A stretch of DNA of 64,000 nucleotides from Verrucomicrobiaceae bacterium (GTDB lineage: Bacteria; Verrucomicrobiota; Verrucomicrobiia; Verrucomicrobiales; Akkermansiaceae). The stretch covers positions 100,616-164,615 of the forward strand of contig JAIXWR010000028.1 in assembly GCA_027491155.1 (NCBI GenBank), read 5' to 3'. Below are positions 8,137 through 19,100 of the stretch, piece by piece; the first letter of the stretch is position 1; each line of letters begins with the position of its first letter. The notes beneath the pieces are model-generated. The model made no database searches, was not told the DNA's origin, and worked only from the letters and a program-made list of their open reading frames with translations. Position numbers and translations under genes: made by a program.

Positions 8137-9312
8137 TTGAAACCCGGCTTCCTCGACAAACTCCTCGCCCGCATCGACCGGATCGACCCGGCCGAAGCGC
8201 GGCAGTTGCTCGACCGCCTGGTCCGCGAGAAAGGCTTCCTGGAGCAGGTCTTCGAGTCGCTCCACGAAGGCGTGATCGTGCTCGATGAAGACGGCGAGAT
8301 CACCTTCATCAACGGCGCCGCCTGCCGCTTCTTCGGGATCGATCCCGAACAAGCCCCCGGCACGCCCCTGACCGCCCGCATCCCCGGCCTCGACTGGGCT
8401 TCGATCGCCAAGCCCGGCAAGTCGGTCTCCCGCGATCTCGAAATCTTCTACCCGGAGAACCGCTACCTCAATTTCTACCTCTCGCCCATCAAGCCGGAGG
8501 AATCGGCCAGCGAGACCGTCGGCTGGGTCATGCTCGTCCGCGACCTGACCACCACCCGCCAGGAGGCCGAACAAACCCTGGAGTCCGAGCGCCTCAACGC
8601 GCTGACCCTGCTCGCCGCCGGCGTCGCCCACGAAATCGGCAATCCCCTCAACTCGCTGGACATCCACCTCCAGCTCATGTCCCGCAAGCTCCGCAAGCTG
8701 CCGCCCGGCGACCGCGGACCGCTGGAAGAACACCTCAACACCGCCCGCAGCGAGATCAAGCGGCTCGACACCATCCTCCGCCAGTTTCTCCAGGCCATCC
8801 GCCCCACCACCCCGGACCGCGAGCGCTGCGACCTGACCAAGGTCCTGCGCGACGCCCTGCGCCTGCTGGAGCCCGAGCTCGAATCGCGCGGCGTCGCCGT
8901 GGAACTCGACTTGCAGGAGGACTTCCCCCGCATGGAGCTCGACGCCGGGCAGTTCCAGCAGGTCTTCTACAACCTCCTGCGCAACGCCTTCCAGGCCATC
9001 GGCGGCCACGACGGTGTGATCCGCATCAGCGCCCGCGCCAACGACTTCGAAGCCACCCTTTCCATCGAGGACAACGGCACCGGCATCCCGCCGGAGCAGA
9101 TGGGCTCGCTCTTCGAACCCTACCGCACCACCAAGCAGCACGGCACCGGCCTCGGCCTGCTCATCGTCCGCCGCGTCGTCCGCGAACACGGCGGCGAGAT
9201 CGAAATCCAAAGCGAACCCGGTGCCGGCACCCGCATCCTCATCCACCTCCCCCGCGGCCCGAAGCCGGTTCGTTTGTTAGAGCAGCCGGTGAGCATCATC
9301 GATATCGATTAG
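8137..9312 (+). CDS. PAS-domain sensor histidine kinase, NtrB-like
   Basis: 391 aa with a TTG start (MKPGFLDKLLARID); no ATG upstream fits better. Residues about 38-140 form a PAS domain (SLHEGVIVLDEDGEITFING). The HisKA box is GVAHEIGNPLNSL with phospho-acceptor His165. The ATPase domain has YNLLRNAFQAI (N box), DNGTGIP (G1) and GTGLGLLIVRRVV (G2). There is no transmembrane segment, so it is probably a cytosolic sensor. It lies 56 nt upstream of a sigma-54 response regulator, its likely partner. The signal is unknown; a nitrogen role is not implied by the resemblance. It is preceded by a TTGGCG repeat leader and carries a YTGTTAGR site at 9274-9281. Confidence 0.9.
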   Translation: MKPGFLDKLLARIDRIDPAEARQLLDRLVREKGFLEQVFESLHEGVIVLDEDGEITFINGAACRFFGIDPEQAPGTPLTARIPGLDWASIAKPGKSVSRDLEIFYPENRYLNFYLSPIKPEESASETVGWVMLVRDLTTTRQEAEQTLESERLNALTLLAAGVAHEIGNPLNSLDIHLQLMSRKLRKLPPGDRGPLEEHLNTARSEIKRLDTILRQFLQAIRPTTPDRERCDLTKVLRDALRLLEPELESRGVAVELDLQEDFPRMELDAGQFQQVFYNLLRNAFQAIGGHDGVIRISARANDFEATLSIEDNGTGIPPEQMGSLFEPYRTTKQHGTGLGLLIVRRVVREHGGEIEIQSEPGAGTRILIHLPRGPKPVRLLEQPVSIIDID

Positions 9313-9368
9313 CTAGATCCGACCGATCCGTCGGCTCCGTCCGATCCCACTCCATCGCCTCCCTCCCC

Positions 9369-10748
<1,380 letters not shown>

Positions 10749-10776
10749 GGCCCGCGGGTGCTCCGACCGATTCCCC

Positions 10777-12621
10777 ATGAGCAGCTTGCCATCACCCCAG
10801 TTCGAGACGGCGGTCATGATCCGCCGGATCCTGTTCTTCCTGGTACTGATCAGTTTCACCCTGCTCCACCTGCTGCCCCTGTTCCGCGGCCTCGACACGC
10901 CCCAGGCGATGGAACAGGCCCAGATCGGCCGCGAGATCGCCCGCGGCAACGGCGCCGTCACCAAGTGCATCCGCCCCCTCGCCTACTACGAGGCGGAAAA
11001 AGCCAACGACGGCGCGGTCGCCTTCACCGGCTTCAAGGACACCTACCACGCCCCGCTCAACCCGCTCATCCTCGGCGCCGTGCTCAAGCTGGTCGGCGCC
11101 GACAAGGAAGGCGCCTGGCCGATGGGCAAGAACGAGTACATCTACCCGCTCGACCGGGTGATCGCCCTGGTCTCGACCCTGTTCTTCCTGATGTCGATCG
11201 GGGTCACCTATCTGCTGGTCGGCCGCATCTTCGACGCGAAGATCGCCGGGGTCACCGCGGTCCTGATGGTGCTCTGCGACTTGTTCTGGAAGTACTCCCA
11301 GAGCGGCTTGCCGCAAATGCTGGTGATGCTGCTTTTCACCTGCGGCCTCTATTTCACCTACCGCGCGGTCGAGGATTCCGAGGAAGGCAAGATGCCCTTC
11401 GCGCCCGCCCTGATCGGGGCGGCCTTCTTCGTCCTGATGGTGCTCGCCCACTGGATCACCGCCTGGATCTTCATCGGCTACCTGATCTTTGCCGCCGTCG
11501 CCTTCAAGCCGCGCGGCGTGGTCGCCCTTTCCGCCCTCGCCATGCTCGTCGCCGCGGTGATCTTCCCCCTGATGCGGGCGAACGACTTCTCCGGCCAGCC
11601 CTTCGGCACCGGCTTCTACGTCCTCTACAACGGCCTCGCCAGCGGCACCGAGTCCACGGTCATGCGCAACCACGACCTGGAGAGCGCACCGCTGTCGCTC
11701 GACGGGCTGCTGCTCAAGATCCTCTCCACCACGCTGATCCAGGCCTCGGACATCGTCCCCTTCCTCGGCGGCATCCTCGCCGCCCCCATCTTCTTCATCG
11801 CCCTGCTCCACCCCTTCAAGCGCCCGTCCATCGCGAACTTCCGCTGGGGCATCGTCCTGATGTGGCTGTTCGGAGCCCTCGGCATGGCCGTCTTCGGCAT
11901 CGACCGCAAGGAAGGCCTCAACCCGAACCAGGTCCACCTGATCTTCGCGCCCGTCATGGCCGCCTACGGGCTGGCCTTCATCTCCATCCTGTGGAGCCGC
12001 CTCGAGGTGATCAACGAGGTGCCCTTCCTCCGCAACGCCCACTATTTCGCGGTGGTCATCCTTTCCTCCGCCCCGATGGTCCTTTCGATGCCCAATCTGG
12101 TGAAGATCGGCCTCGCCTTCCGCGAACGCGGCGTGCCCCAGTGGCCCCCCTACCTGCCTTCCGTCCTCAACGACAAGATCCCCAAGCTGCTCGAACCCGA
12201 ACCGCAGGAAGACGAAGTGGAGAAAATCGTGGTCTCCGACCAACCCTGGGCCGTCGCCTGGTACGCCGACCGCCTCAGCCTCTGGCTGCCGAACACCAAG
12301 CGCGGCTTCGAGCAACTGGAGGAGCGCGCCTCCTCGCTCGGCACCCCCTTCGCCGGCATCCTGGTCAGCCCCAGCTCCAGCGGCGCCGAACCCGCCCCTG
12401 TCGTCCGCGCCCGATACGGCGAGTTCAGCTCCCTCGTCTTCAACGGGCTGGTCATCGACATCACCGCCCCGGGCGTCGGCCGCGCCGGCTTCCAGATCTT
12501 CGACCGGGATCCCAAATTGACCGAAATCTACCGCCGCTACCCCTATCTGGAACCCCTTCAGGGAACCGATATCCTTTTCTACGGCGAACGCGCGGTGAAG
12601 CCAGCAGCCGAATCCAAGTGA
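10777..12621 (+). CDS. Polytopic membrane protein, GT-C (family 39-like) glycosyltransferase candidate
   Basis: 614 aa with about 10-12 hydrophobic segments between residues 15 and 460, then a soluble C-terminal domain of about 150 residues. After the first membrane segment comes GLDTPQAMEQAQIGREIARG, like the acidic first loop of GT-C transferases of the PMT/ArnT type (D/E followed by ARE and G). These enzymes use polyprenyl-phosphate sugars at the periplasmic face. The gene ends in a TGATG overlap with xseB and sits in one operon with xseB and dxs; dxs supplies precursors for polyprenyl carriers, which fits but does not prove the call. It could equally be an uncharacterised membrane protein. 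Confidence 0.55.
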   Translation: MSSLPSPQFETAVMIRRILFFLVLISFTLLHLLPLFRGLDTPQAMEQAQIGREIARGNGAVTKCIRPLAYYEAEKANDGAVAFTGFKDTYHAPLNPLILGAVLKLVGADKEGAWPMGKNEYIYPLDRVIALVSTLFFLMSIGVTYLLVGRIFDAKIAGVTAVLMVLCDLFWKYSQSGLPQMLVMLLFTCGLYFTYRAVEDSEEGKMPFAPALIGAAFFVLMVLAHWITAWIFIGYLIFAAVAFKPRGVVALSALAMLVAAVIFPLMRANDFSGQPFGTGFYVLYNGLASGTESTVMRNHDLESAPLSLDGLLLKILSTTLIQASDIVPFLGGILAAPIFFIALLHPFKRPSIANFRWGIVLMWLFGALGMAVFGIDRKEGLNPNQVHLIFAPVMAAYGLAFISILWSRLEVINEVPFLRNAHYFAVVILSSAPMVLSMPNLVKIGLAFRERGVPQWPPYLPSVLNDKIPKLLEPEPQEDEVEKIVVSDQPWAVAWYADRLSLWLPNTKRGFEQLEERASSLGTPFAGILVSPSSSGAEPAPVVRARYGEFSSLVFNGLVIDITAPGVGRAGFQIFDRDPKLTEIYRRYPYLEPLQGTDILFYGERAVKPAAESK

Positions 12622-12965
12622 TGCCCGCCCGCAAGAAATCCCCGGACAGCGGAGCTCCCGCCGCCACGACCTTCGAAGCCGCCTACGCCGAGCTCGAGGA
12701 AATCGTCGCCGCGATGGAGGAAGAGCAGCTTCCCCTTGAAGAATTGGTGGCCCGCTACGAAAAGGGCTCGAAATTGCTCGCCCGCTGCGAGAGCGTCCTC
12801 GCCTCCGCCCGGAAACGACTCCACACCATCAACGCCGGAACCGCCGCCGAAACCGTCGAAACCGACGACGAGGCCGACCTTCCCGACGAGGATGACCACC
12901 GCTCCGGCCCCGCTGCCGGCACCCCGGACGAACACGACGACGATGACGACATCCGCCTCTTCTGA
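12621..12965 (+). CDS. xseB: Exodeoxyribonuclease VII small subunit
   Basis: 114 aa. The core FEAAYAELEEIVAAMEEEQL, then LEELVARYEKGSKLLARCES, is the two-helix XseB signature. It is longer than the usual 70-80 aa because of a C-terminal acidic tail (residues about 78-114, ending DEHDDDDDIRLF), which looks disordered. The ATG overlaps the upstream stop (TGATG), indicating translational coupling. XseB binds XseA to make exonuclease VII, which degrades single-stranded DNA; xseA is not in this window. The last 23 nt overlap the start of dxs. Confidence 0.9.
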   Translation: MPARKKSPDSGAPAATTFEAAYAELEEIVAAMEEEQLPLEELVARYEKGSKLLARCESVLASARKRLHTINAGTAAETVETDDEADLPDEDDHRSGPAAGTPDEHDDDDDIRLF

Positions 12966-14838
12966 GCCTCCCGCCCTTGGACCGCTTCTTTCCGCGATCC
13001 GCTCGCCCGATGACGTCAAGGCTCTCCCCGAGGCCGACCTGCCGAAGCTCGCCGAGGAGGTCCGCCACTCGCTCATCACCTCGCTTTCGCGCACCGGCGG
13101 CCACCTCGGCCCCAACCTCGGCGTCGTCGAATTGTCCATCGCGCTTCACCGCGTGTTCTCCACGCCCAAGGACAACTTCGTCTTCGACGTCGCCCACCAG
13201 GGCTACGTCCACAAGATGCTCACCGGCCGCGCCGCCCAGATCCACACGATCCGCACCTACAAGGGCCTCAACGGCTTCCTGCTCCGCACCGAGTCCGAGC
13301 ACGACTGCTACGGCGCCGGCCACGCCGGCACCGCCCTCTCCGCCGCCCTCGGCATGGCCGCCGCGCGCGACCTCGCCAACGACGATTCCCACGTGGTCGC
13401 CGTCGCCGGCGACGCCGCCTTCACCTGCGGCCCGACCCTCGAAGCGCTGAACAACATCGCCGAGACGACCAAGAAATTCATCGTCGTCCTCAACGACAAC
13501 GAATGGTCGATCGACAAGAACGTCGGCGCCATCGCCCGCTACTTCAACGCGCTGCAGACCCACGCGACCTACGCCAGCGTCCGCAACACCGCCGCCGAGT
13601 TCGTGGAGAAAATCGCCGGCAAGGCCGTCCGCAAGCTCGCCCACAAGGTCGAGGAAGGCGCCAAGAACCTGCTCTTCCCCAACGTCCTCTTCGAAAAGTT
13701 CGGCCTCCGCTACTTCGGCCCGATCGACGGCCACGACCTGCCGCTGCTGGTCAAGACCTTCGAGCACCTGAAAACGCTGCACGAACCGGTCGTCCTCCAC
13801 ATCATCACCGAAAAAGGCCGCGGCTACCAGCCCGCCCTCGACAACCCCGGCAAGTTCCACGGACTCGGCGCTTACAAGATCGAGGACGGCTCCACCGACA
13901 TCTCCGCCACTCCGACCTGCTCCGACATCTTCGGCCGCACCGTCACCGACATGGCGAAAGGCGACGACAAGATGGTCGCCATCACCGCCGCCATGCCCGG
14001 CGGCACCAAGCTGGAGATCTTCAAGAAGGAGCTGCCCGGCCGCTACTACGACGTCGGCATCGCCGAGGAACACGCCGCCCTCTTCGCCTGCGGCATGGCC
14101 ACCCGCGGCTTCAAGCCCTTCCTCGCGATCTACTCGACCTTCATGCAGCGCGCCTACGACATGATCATCCATGACATGGCGCTGCAAGGCCTGCCCGTCC
14201 GCCTCTGCATGGACCGCGGCGGCCTTTCCGGCGACGACGGCCCGACCCACCACGGCCTCTTCGACATCGGCTACCTCCGCCCCGTCCCCGGCATCGTCCA
14301 CATGCAGCCGGCCAACGAGGCCGAGTTCATCGCGATGCTGAAATGGATGGCCGCCTACGAAGCCGGCCCCTCCGCCATCCGCTACCCGCGCGGCCCCATC
14401 AACGGCACCCCGCTCGACGCCCCGGTCGCCCCGATCGAACTCGGCAAGGCGGAAGTCGTCGCCGAAGGCACCGACGTCGCCCTGATCGGCCTCGGCACCA
14501 CCTTCGCCATGGCGCAAAAGACCAAGGCGATGCTCGAAGAGAAGGGACTCTCGGTCGCCCTGATCAATCCCCGCTTCATCAAGCCGCTCGACGCCACCGT
14601 GTTCGAGCGCTTCGCCCGCCAGTGCAAGGTCGTCTGCACCTTCGAGGACCACGTCCTCCACAACGGCTTCGGCTGCGGCGTCATTGAACTCCTCCACGAC
14701 GCCGGGATCACCACCCCGGTCGAACGCATCGGCTGGCCGGACGAATTCGTCGAACACGGCAAGCCCGACATCCTCATGAAGCTCCACGGCCTGACCGCCG
14801 AGGCGGCCTTCGAGAAGGTGATGCGGCATTTCCAATAG
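12943..14838 (+). CDS. dxs: 1-deoxy-D-xylulose-5-phosphate synthase
   Basis: 631 aa from the ATG at 12943, which gives the family's normal length. The frame is open further upstream, but that extension merely reads xseB in another frame. Family motifs are present: GGHLGPNLGVVELSIALH, FDVAHQGYVHKMLTGR, the TPP-binding segment VAGDAAFTCGPTLEALNN followed by LNDNEWSI, GPIDGHD, GIAEEHAALFACGMA, and MDRGGLSGDDGPTHHG. It condenses pyruvate and glyceraldehyde 3-phosphate, the first step of the MEP isoprenoid pathway, in the cytosol. GDA replaces the more usual GDG at the TPP site. It is the third gene of a coupled operon with the GT-C-like gene and xseB. Confidence 0.95.
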   Translation: MTTSASSEPPALGPLLSAIRSPDDVKALPEADLPKLAEEVRHSLITSLSRTGGHLGPNLGVVELSIALHRVFSTPKDNFVFDVAHQGYVHKMLTGRAAQIHTIRTYKGLNGFLLRTESEHDCYGAGHAGTALSAALGMAAARDLANDDSHVVAVAGDAAFTCGPTLEALNNIAETTKKFIVVLNDNEWSIDKNVGAIARYFNALQTHATYASVRNTAAEFVEKIAGKAVRKLAHKVEEGAKNLLFPNVLFEKFGLRYFGPIDGHDLPLLVKTFEHLKTLHEPVVLHIITEKGRGYQPALDNPGKFHGLGAYKIEDGSTDISATPTCSDIFGRTVTDMAKGDDKMVAITAAMPGGTKLEIFKKELPGRYYDVGIAEEHAALFACGMATRGFKPFLAIYSTFMQRAYDMIIHDMALQGLPVRLCMDRGGLSGDDGPTHHGLFDIGYLRPVPGIVHMQPANEAEFIAMLKWMAAYEAGPSAIRYPRGPINGTPLDAPVAPIELGKAEVVAEGTDVALIGLGTTFAMAQKTKAMLEEKGLSVALINPRFIKPLDATVFERFARQCKVVCTFEDHVLHNGFGCGVIELLHDAGITTPVERIGWPDEFVEHGKPDILMKLHGLTAEAAFEKVMRHFQ

Positions 14839-14939
14839 GATCGGGCCCGGCCCGGTGGAGAAGCCGCCTTTTCCCTGCCAGCCATCCAACCGCGGTCTCG
14901 ACGGATCGCGCAAGACGGTCCACCCTGCTTGGAGACCTC

Positions 14940-15773
14940 ATGAATCCCGCCGCTCCCTCCCCGTCGGAAATCGAAGCTGCCATCCAAGGCCTGCTCTCCT
15001 CACTTCCGGAACCCTACGCCACCGAGGCCCGGTCGTTCGCCCGGCCGGTTACCCTCGCCAAGCCGTTCCGCTCGCTGCAAACCATTCCGCCCGATGCTTC
15101 CAGCCTGTCGGGTCCCGCGCTTCTCGCCGCCGGCGAATCCTGGCCGGCCCGTGATGGAAAGCCCCTGACTTTCCTGGCCCGCATCAATTTCGCCGATCTT
15201 CCGTCCACCGCCTTCCCGCATCCGGGACATGGGGCGGTCGAGATTTTCTTCGATGCCGGAAATCCGCCCTGGGGCCATGATGCGGCCGACGCGGCAGGAC
15301 ACGCGATCCTCTTCCACCCCGACTCCCCGGGATTGAAGCCCGCGCTCGCCCCGGGCTCCGGCCGCCACCCGCCGCTCCGCAAGCCTCTGGTCTTTTCCCA
15401 AGCACCCGAGTTCACCCCGTCGAGCGACTTCGAAGAACGGTATCAAGACCTCCTCGACACGCTCGACGACGCCACCGGCGAAGCCGTCGACGATTTCTAC
15501 CAAACCCTTTCCGAGCTCCAGTTCGGGGACGGGCACCGGGTGCTCTCCCTGCCTCTCCCGATCCAGGGCGACATGGACGAAGAATTGGCAATCGCGGCCA
15601 GGGTTCGCGGCCTGCCCGAAGATACCCCGTGGGCCTTGTTGCTCCAACTCGACTCGGACCCCACTCTCAACTGGAAATGGGGGGATTCGGGATACCTCTA
15701 CTTTTGGGTTCCAACCGCAGACCTCGCCGCCGGCCGATTCGACCGGTCGTGGGTGGTCCTGCAATGCAATTGA
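14940..15773 (+). CDS. DUF1963 (YwqG-like) protein
   Basis: 277 aa. The pattern of DUF1963 is visible: LTFLARINFADLP, GAVEIFFDAG, then WALLLQLDSD and GDSGYLYFWVPTADLAAGRF at the C-terminus. The family (B. subtilis YwqG) is cytosolic and of unknown function. The start is supported by GGAG five bases before the ATG, one of the few Shine-Dalgarno sequences in the window. It is monocistronic or coupled to the next small gene 24 nt downstream. Confidence 0.75.
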   Translation: MNPAAPSPSEIEAAIQGLLSSLPEPYATEARSFARPVTLAKPFRSLQTIPPDASSLSGPALLAAGESWPARDGKPLTFLARINFADLPSTAFPHPGHGAVEIFFDAGNPPWGHDAADAAGHAILFHPDSPGLKPALAPGSGRHPPLRKPLVFSQAPEFTPSSDFEERYQDLLDTLDDATGEAVDDFYQTLSELQFGDGHRVLSLPLPIQGDMDEELAIAARVRGLPEDTPWALLLQLDSDPTLNWKWGDSGYLYFWVPTADLAAGRFDRSWVVLQCN

Positions 15774-15797
15774 AGATCGGATAAGCGAGAAACCGCC

Positions 15798-16034
15798 ATG
15801 GCCCAGTTCATCGAGCGAGTCGCCATCCAGTGGTTCGAAATCCAGGCCGGGCGCGTCCGCGTCCGCAAGGGCCACCCGTCCCAGCTCAAGCTCAACGCCC
15901 TGAAGCAGCTCTTCGAAAACGAAGAGCTCCCCGCCCTCACCGGCTTCTGGACCACCCGCGACCGCTGCATCCATTTCAAGCTGAACTTCCCCCAGCATCT
16001 CCGCCCCGCCGTCCGCGCCATCGTCGATCCCTGA
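15798..16034 (+). CDS. Small conserved-looking protein, DUF3634-like
   Basis: 78 aa, basic, no membrane segment. The layout (FEIQAGRVRVRKGHPS near the N-terminus, then a short helix, then CIHFKLNFPQHLRPAVRAIV) resembles DUF3634, in which a small beta sheet precedes a C-terminal helix. The resemblance is weak and recalled by eye. It follows the DUF1963 gene closely in the same direction. No function can be given. Confidence 0.5.
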   Translation: MAQFIERVAIQWFEIQAGRVRVRKGHPSQLKLNALKQLFENEELPALTGFWTTRDRCIHFKLNFPQHLRPAVRAIVDP

Positions 16035-16169
16035 ACGGCGGGACCGCGGACGCCTGCGCCGGCAGCGCTGATTCCCCCGCTTTCAGGAGATACCCGCTGC
16101 CCGGATCCGGGGAGATTGCTCCGGCGGCGTTCCGCTGCTAGGGATATCCCGAACCCGCGCTACCGGCAA

Positions 16170-19100
16170 ATGCTCCAAACCAAACCCGCCCGGAATCATC
16201 GTGCACCGGACGCCCTGCTTTCCCTCGCCAGGATCGCGGCCGCCATGTCGTGCGCACTCGGGATGGCGGGCGCCCAGGTCGCCACCAGCTCCTGGGTCTA
16301 TCCCTCCGCGTCCGGCAACCTGATCCACCGCCTCGACGAACGCGGCCAGAGCATCGCGGACTTCTCGAACTGCGGATACCGATCCGGAACCGTTCCTCTC
16401 CCCGACGTGCAACGCGAGATCGCCCCGGCCCGCTGGGTGACCGTCAGCCCGGGCGATGGCGACGACACCGCCCTCATCCAGAACGCGATCAACACCGTCA
16501 AGGCGATGACGCCCGATGCCAACGGCTGGCGCGGCGTCGTGTATCTGAATGCCGGCGAATACCAGTTGGAGAACACCGTCACCATCGACGCGGGCGGCAT
16601 CGTCCTCAAGGGCGCGGGCGATTCCCCGACCACCGGCACCCGCCTGCGCGCCACCGCCACGCGGCAATACGCGCTCATCAACGTCACCGGCAGCGGCTCG
16701 CACGCCACGGTTGCCAACACCACCCGCAACCTCATCCAGAAAACCGTGCCCGCCGGCGCGCGGACCTTCGAGGTGGACTCCGCCGCAGGTTATGCCGCCG
16801 GCCAGACCGTGCGCATCCAGCGCCCGAGCACCGCCGAGTGGATCGCCGACATCGACATGGACCAGCTCGGCCCGCAAAGCGGCGGAGCCTCCGACGACGT
16901 GCCGTGGACCGCGGGATCGAAGGATCTCTTCTTCGACCGCGTCGTCACGAACGTGGACGGCAACTGGATCACCGTCGATGCCCCGCTTCCGCAAACCTTC
17001 GAGTCCCAATACGGCGGAGGGAAGATCTGGCGCTACACCTGGAGCGGTCGCATCCAGCAGTCCGGCGTGGAAGGCCTCTACGGGATCTCCAACTACACCT
17101 CGTCCACCGACGAGAACCACGGCTGGACCTTCATCCGCTTCTCCGCCGTGCAGCACGGCTGGGTGCGCGACATCACCGCGCAGTACTTCGGCCACAACGC
17201 GGTGCTGCTCACCGGAGCTTCGAAATGGATCACCGTCGCCGATTCCCAGTGCCTCGATCCGATCTCACAGATCACCGGTGGCCGCCGCTATGCCTTCTCC
17301 AACGAAGGCGCCGAACTCACGCTCTTCATCAACTGCTACTCGCGGAAAGGCCGCCACGATTTCGTCTTCGGTAGCACCATCGAGGGGCCGAACGCCTACG
17401 TGCAATGCAAGGCGGACACCGCCTACTCGGACACCGGCCCGCACCACCGCTGGGCCGTCGGCGGGCTGTTCGACAACATCACGGTCAACGGCAACGCCAT
17501 CAACGTGCAAAACCGAGGCAACCTCGGCACCGGCCACGGCTGGGCCGGCGCCTACATGGCCGTCTGGAACTCCGTCGCCGGCTCGTTCCGCGTCCGCAAT
17601 CCGCCCACCGCCCGCAACTGGCTCATCGGCTCCACCGGTCCGATCTACGCCAGCCAGTTCCCCGTCGGCGCCGATCCCGAAGGCACCTACGAAAGCAGCG
17701 GCAGCTCCGGGGAAAACGTCTTCCCGCGCAGCCTCTACTTCGCCCAGCTCCAGCAGCGGATGAAATGGCCGGATTCCTGGTTCCGCGAAGCCTGGCTCGG
17801 CGACATCGACGAACACTACAGCATCGGCGGCAGCGGCAATGCCCAGAGCTGCGACCCGGCATGGCTCGCCGCCGCGACCGCCATCAGCCCCTCCGTTCCC
17901 ACCGATTCGCTGCACGACAATCTGACAGCCAACCGCCGCCGGGCCTTCACCCTTTCGTTCACACCGGTGCCCGGCGAATCGGTCGCCAGCGCCACCCTCA
18001 GCATCGGCCTGCGCGCCACCGGCACGAGTTCCGGCGACGACCGCATCTTCCTCGATTCCACCGCGACACCCGTCACGCTCGCATCGCTCGGCTGGACGCC
18101 GCTTTCGACCACCGCCTCCACCGTCCGCACGATGACGCTCGATCCGGCCTTGCTCGCCGACGGCCAGTTGAACGTGGCGATCGAGAACGACAGCGCCGTG
18201 GACTTCGCCGTCCTCCACCTCCAGATCCGGAAAGCCGGTCCCGCCGTGCGGGTGGTCACCCTCACACCGGCCGCGGACGCCTACACCCGCGGCGGCGTCC
18301 ATGCCAACACCAACTTCGGCACCGATTCCACGCTCGCCACCAAGGACCTTTCCGTCACCGATGTCTTCCGCGAGTCGTGGCTGCGCTGGAATCTAACAGG
18401 CCAGTCCGGACGCCTCGTCGACGCCCGGGTCCGCCTCGGCGGCACCACCACCAGCCAGGCCGGGAACGAAAGCGCAGCCGCCTTCGTCGAAAACGATGCG
18501 TGGGGCGAGACGACCATCACCCACAACAACCGCCCCGCCTCCGGCAACCTCTTCACCCAGTGGCTCCCGGTCAACGGCCAGCCGGTCGAGTTCTCCGTCC
18601 TGCCGCTCGCCATCGACGCGCTCGCCGGCGATGGCGCGATTTCGCTCAAGGTCTTCTCCACCGGCAACTACGGCGGCCTCGGCAACGCCGGATACGCCTC
18701 GCGGGAAAACGCCAGCACCTCGCTCCGCCCGCAACTCATCCTCACCTTCGAGAACAACGCGCCCGTCCTCTCGTCGGTCGCCGACGCCTCCATTCCGCTC
18801 AACACCAGCCACGGTCCGGTCGCCTTCACCGTCAGCGATCCCGACACCGCCGCGGCAGGCCTCGTTCTAACAGCCATCTCCTCGAACACCGCCCTCGTTC
18901 CCGCCAACGCCATCACCCTCGGCGGCAGCGGGGAAAACCGGACGATCTCCCTCACGCCCGCCTCCAACAGCCTCGGCACGTCCACGATCACGATCCGCGC
19001 CAGCGACGGCTCGCTCACCACCGATTCCTCGTTCCAACTCACCGTCACCGGCACGCCCGAGCAGACCTGGCGCTTCACCCACTTCGGCACCACGCTCGAC

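Noticed and set aside
12736..12942. A 69-residue N-terminal extension of Dxs
   Set aside because: It is xseB read in another frame (Pro/Ser/Thr-rich), and Dxs has normal length from 12943.
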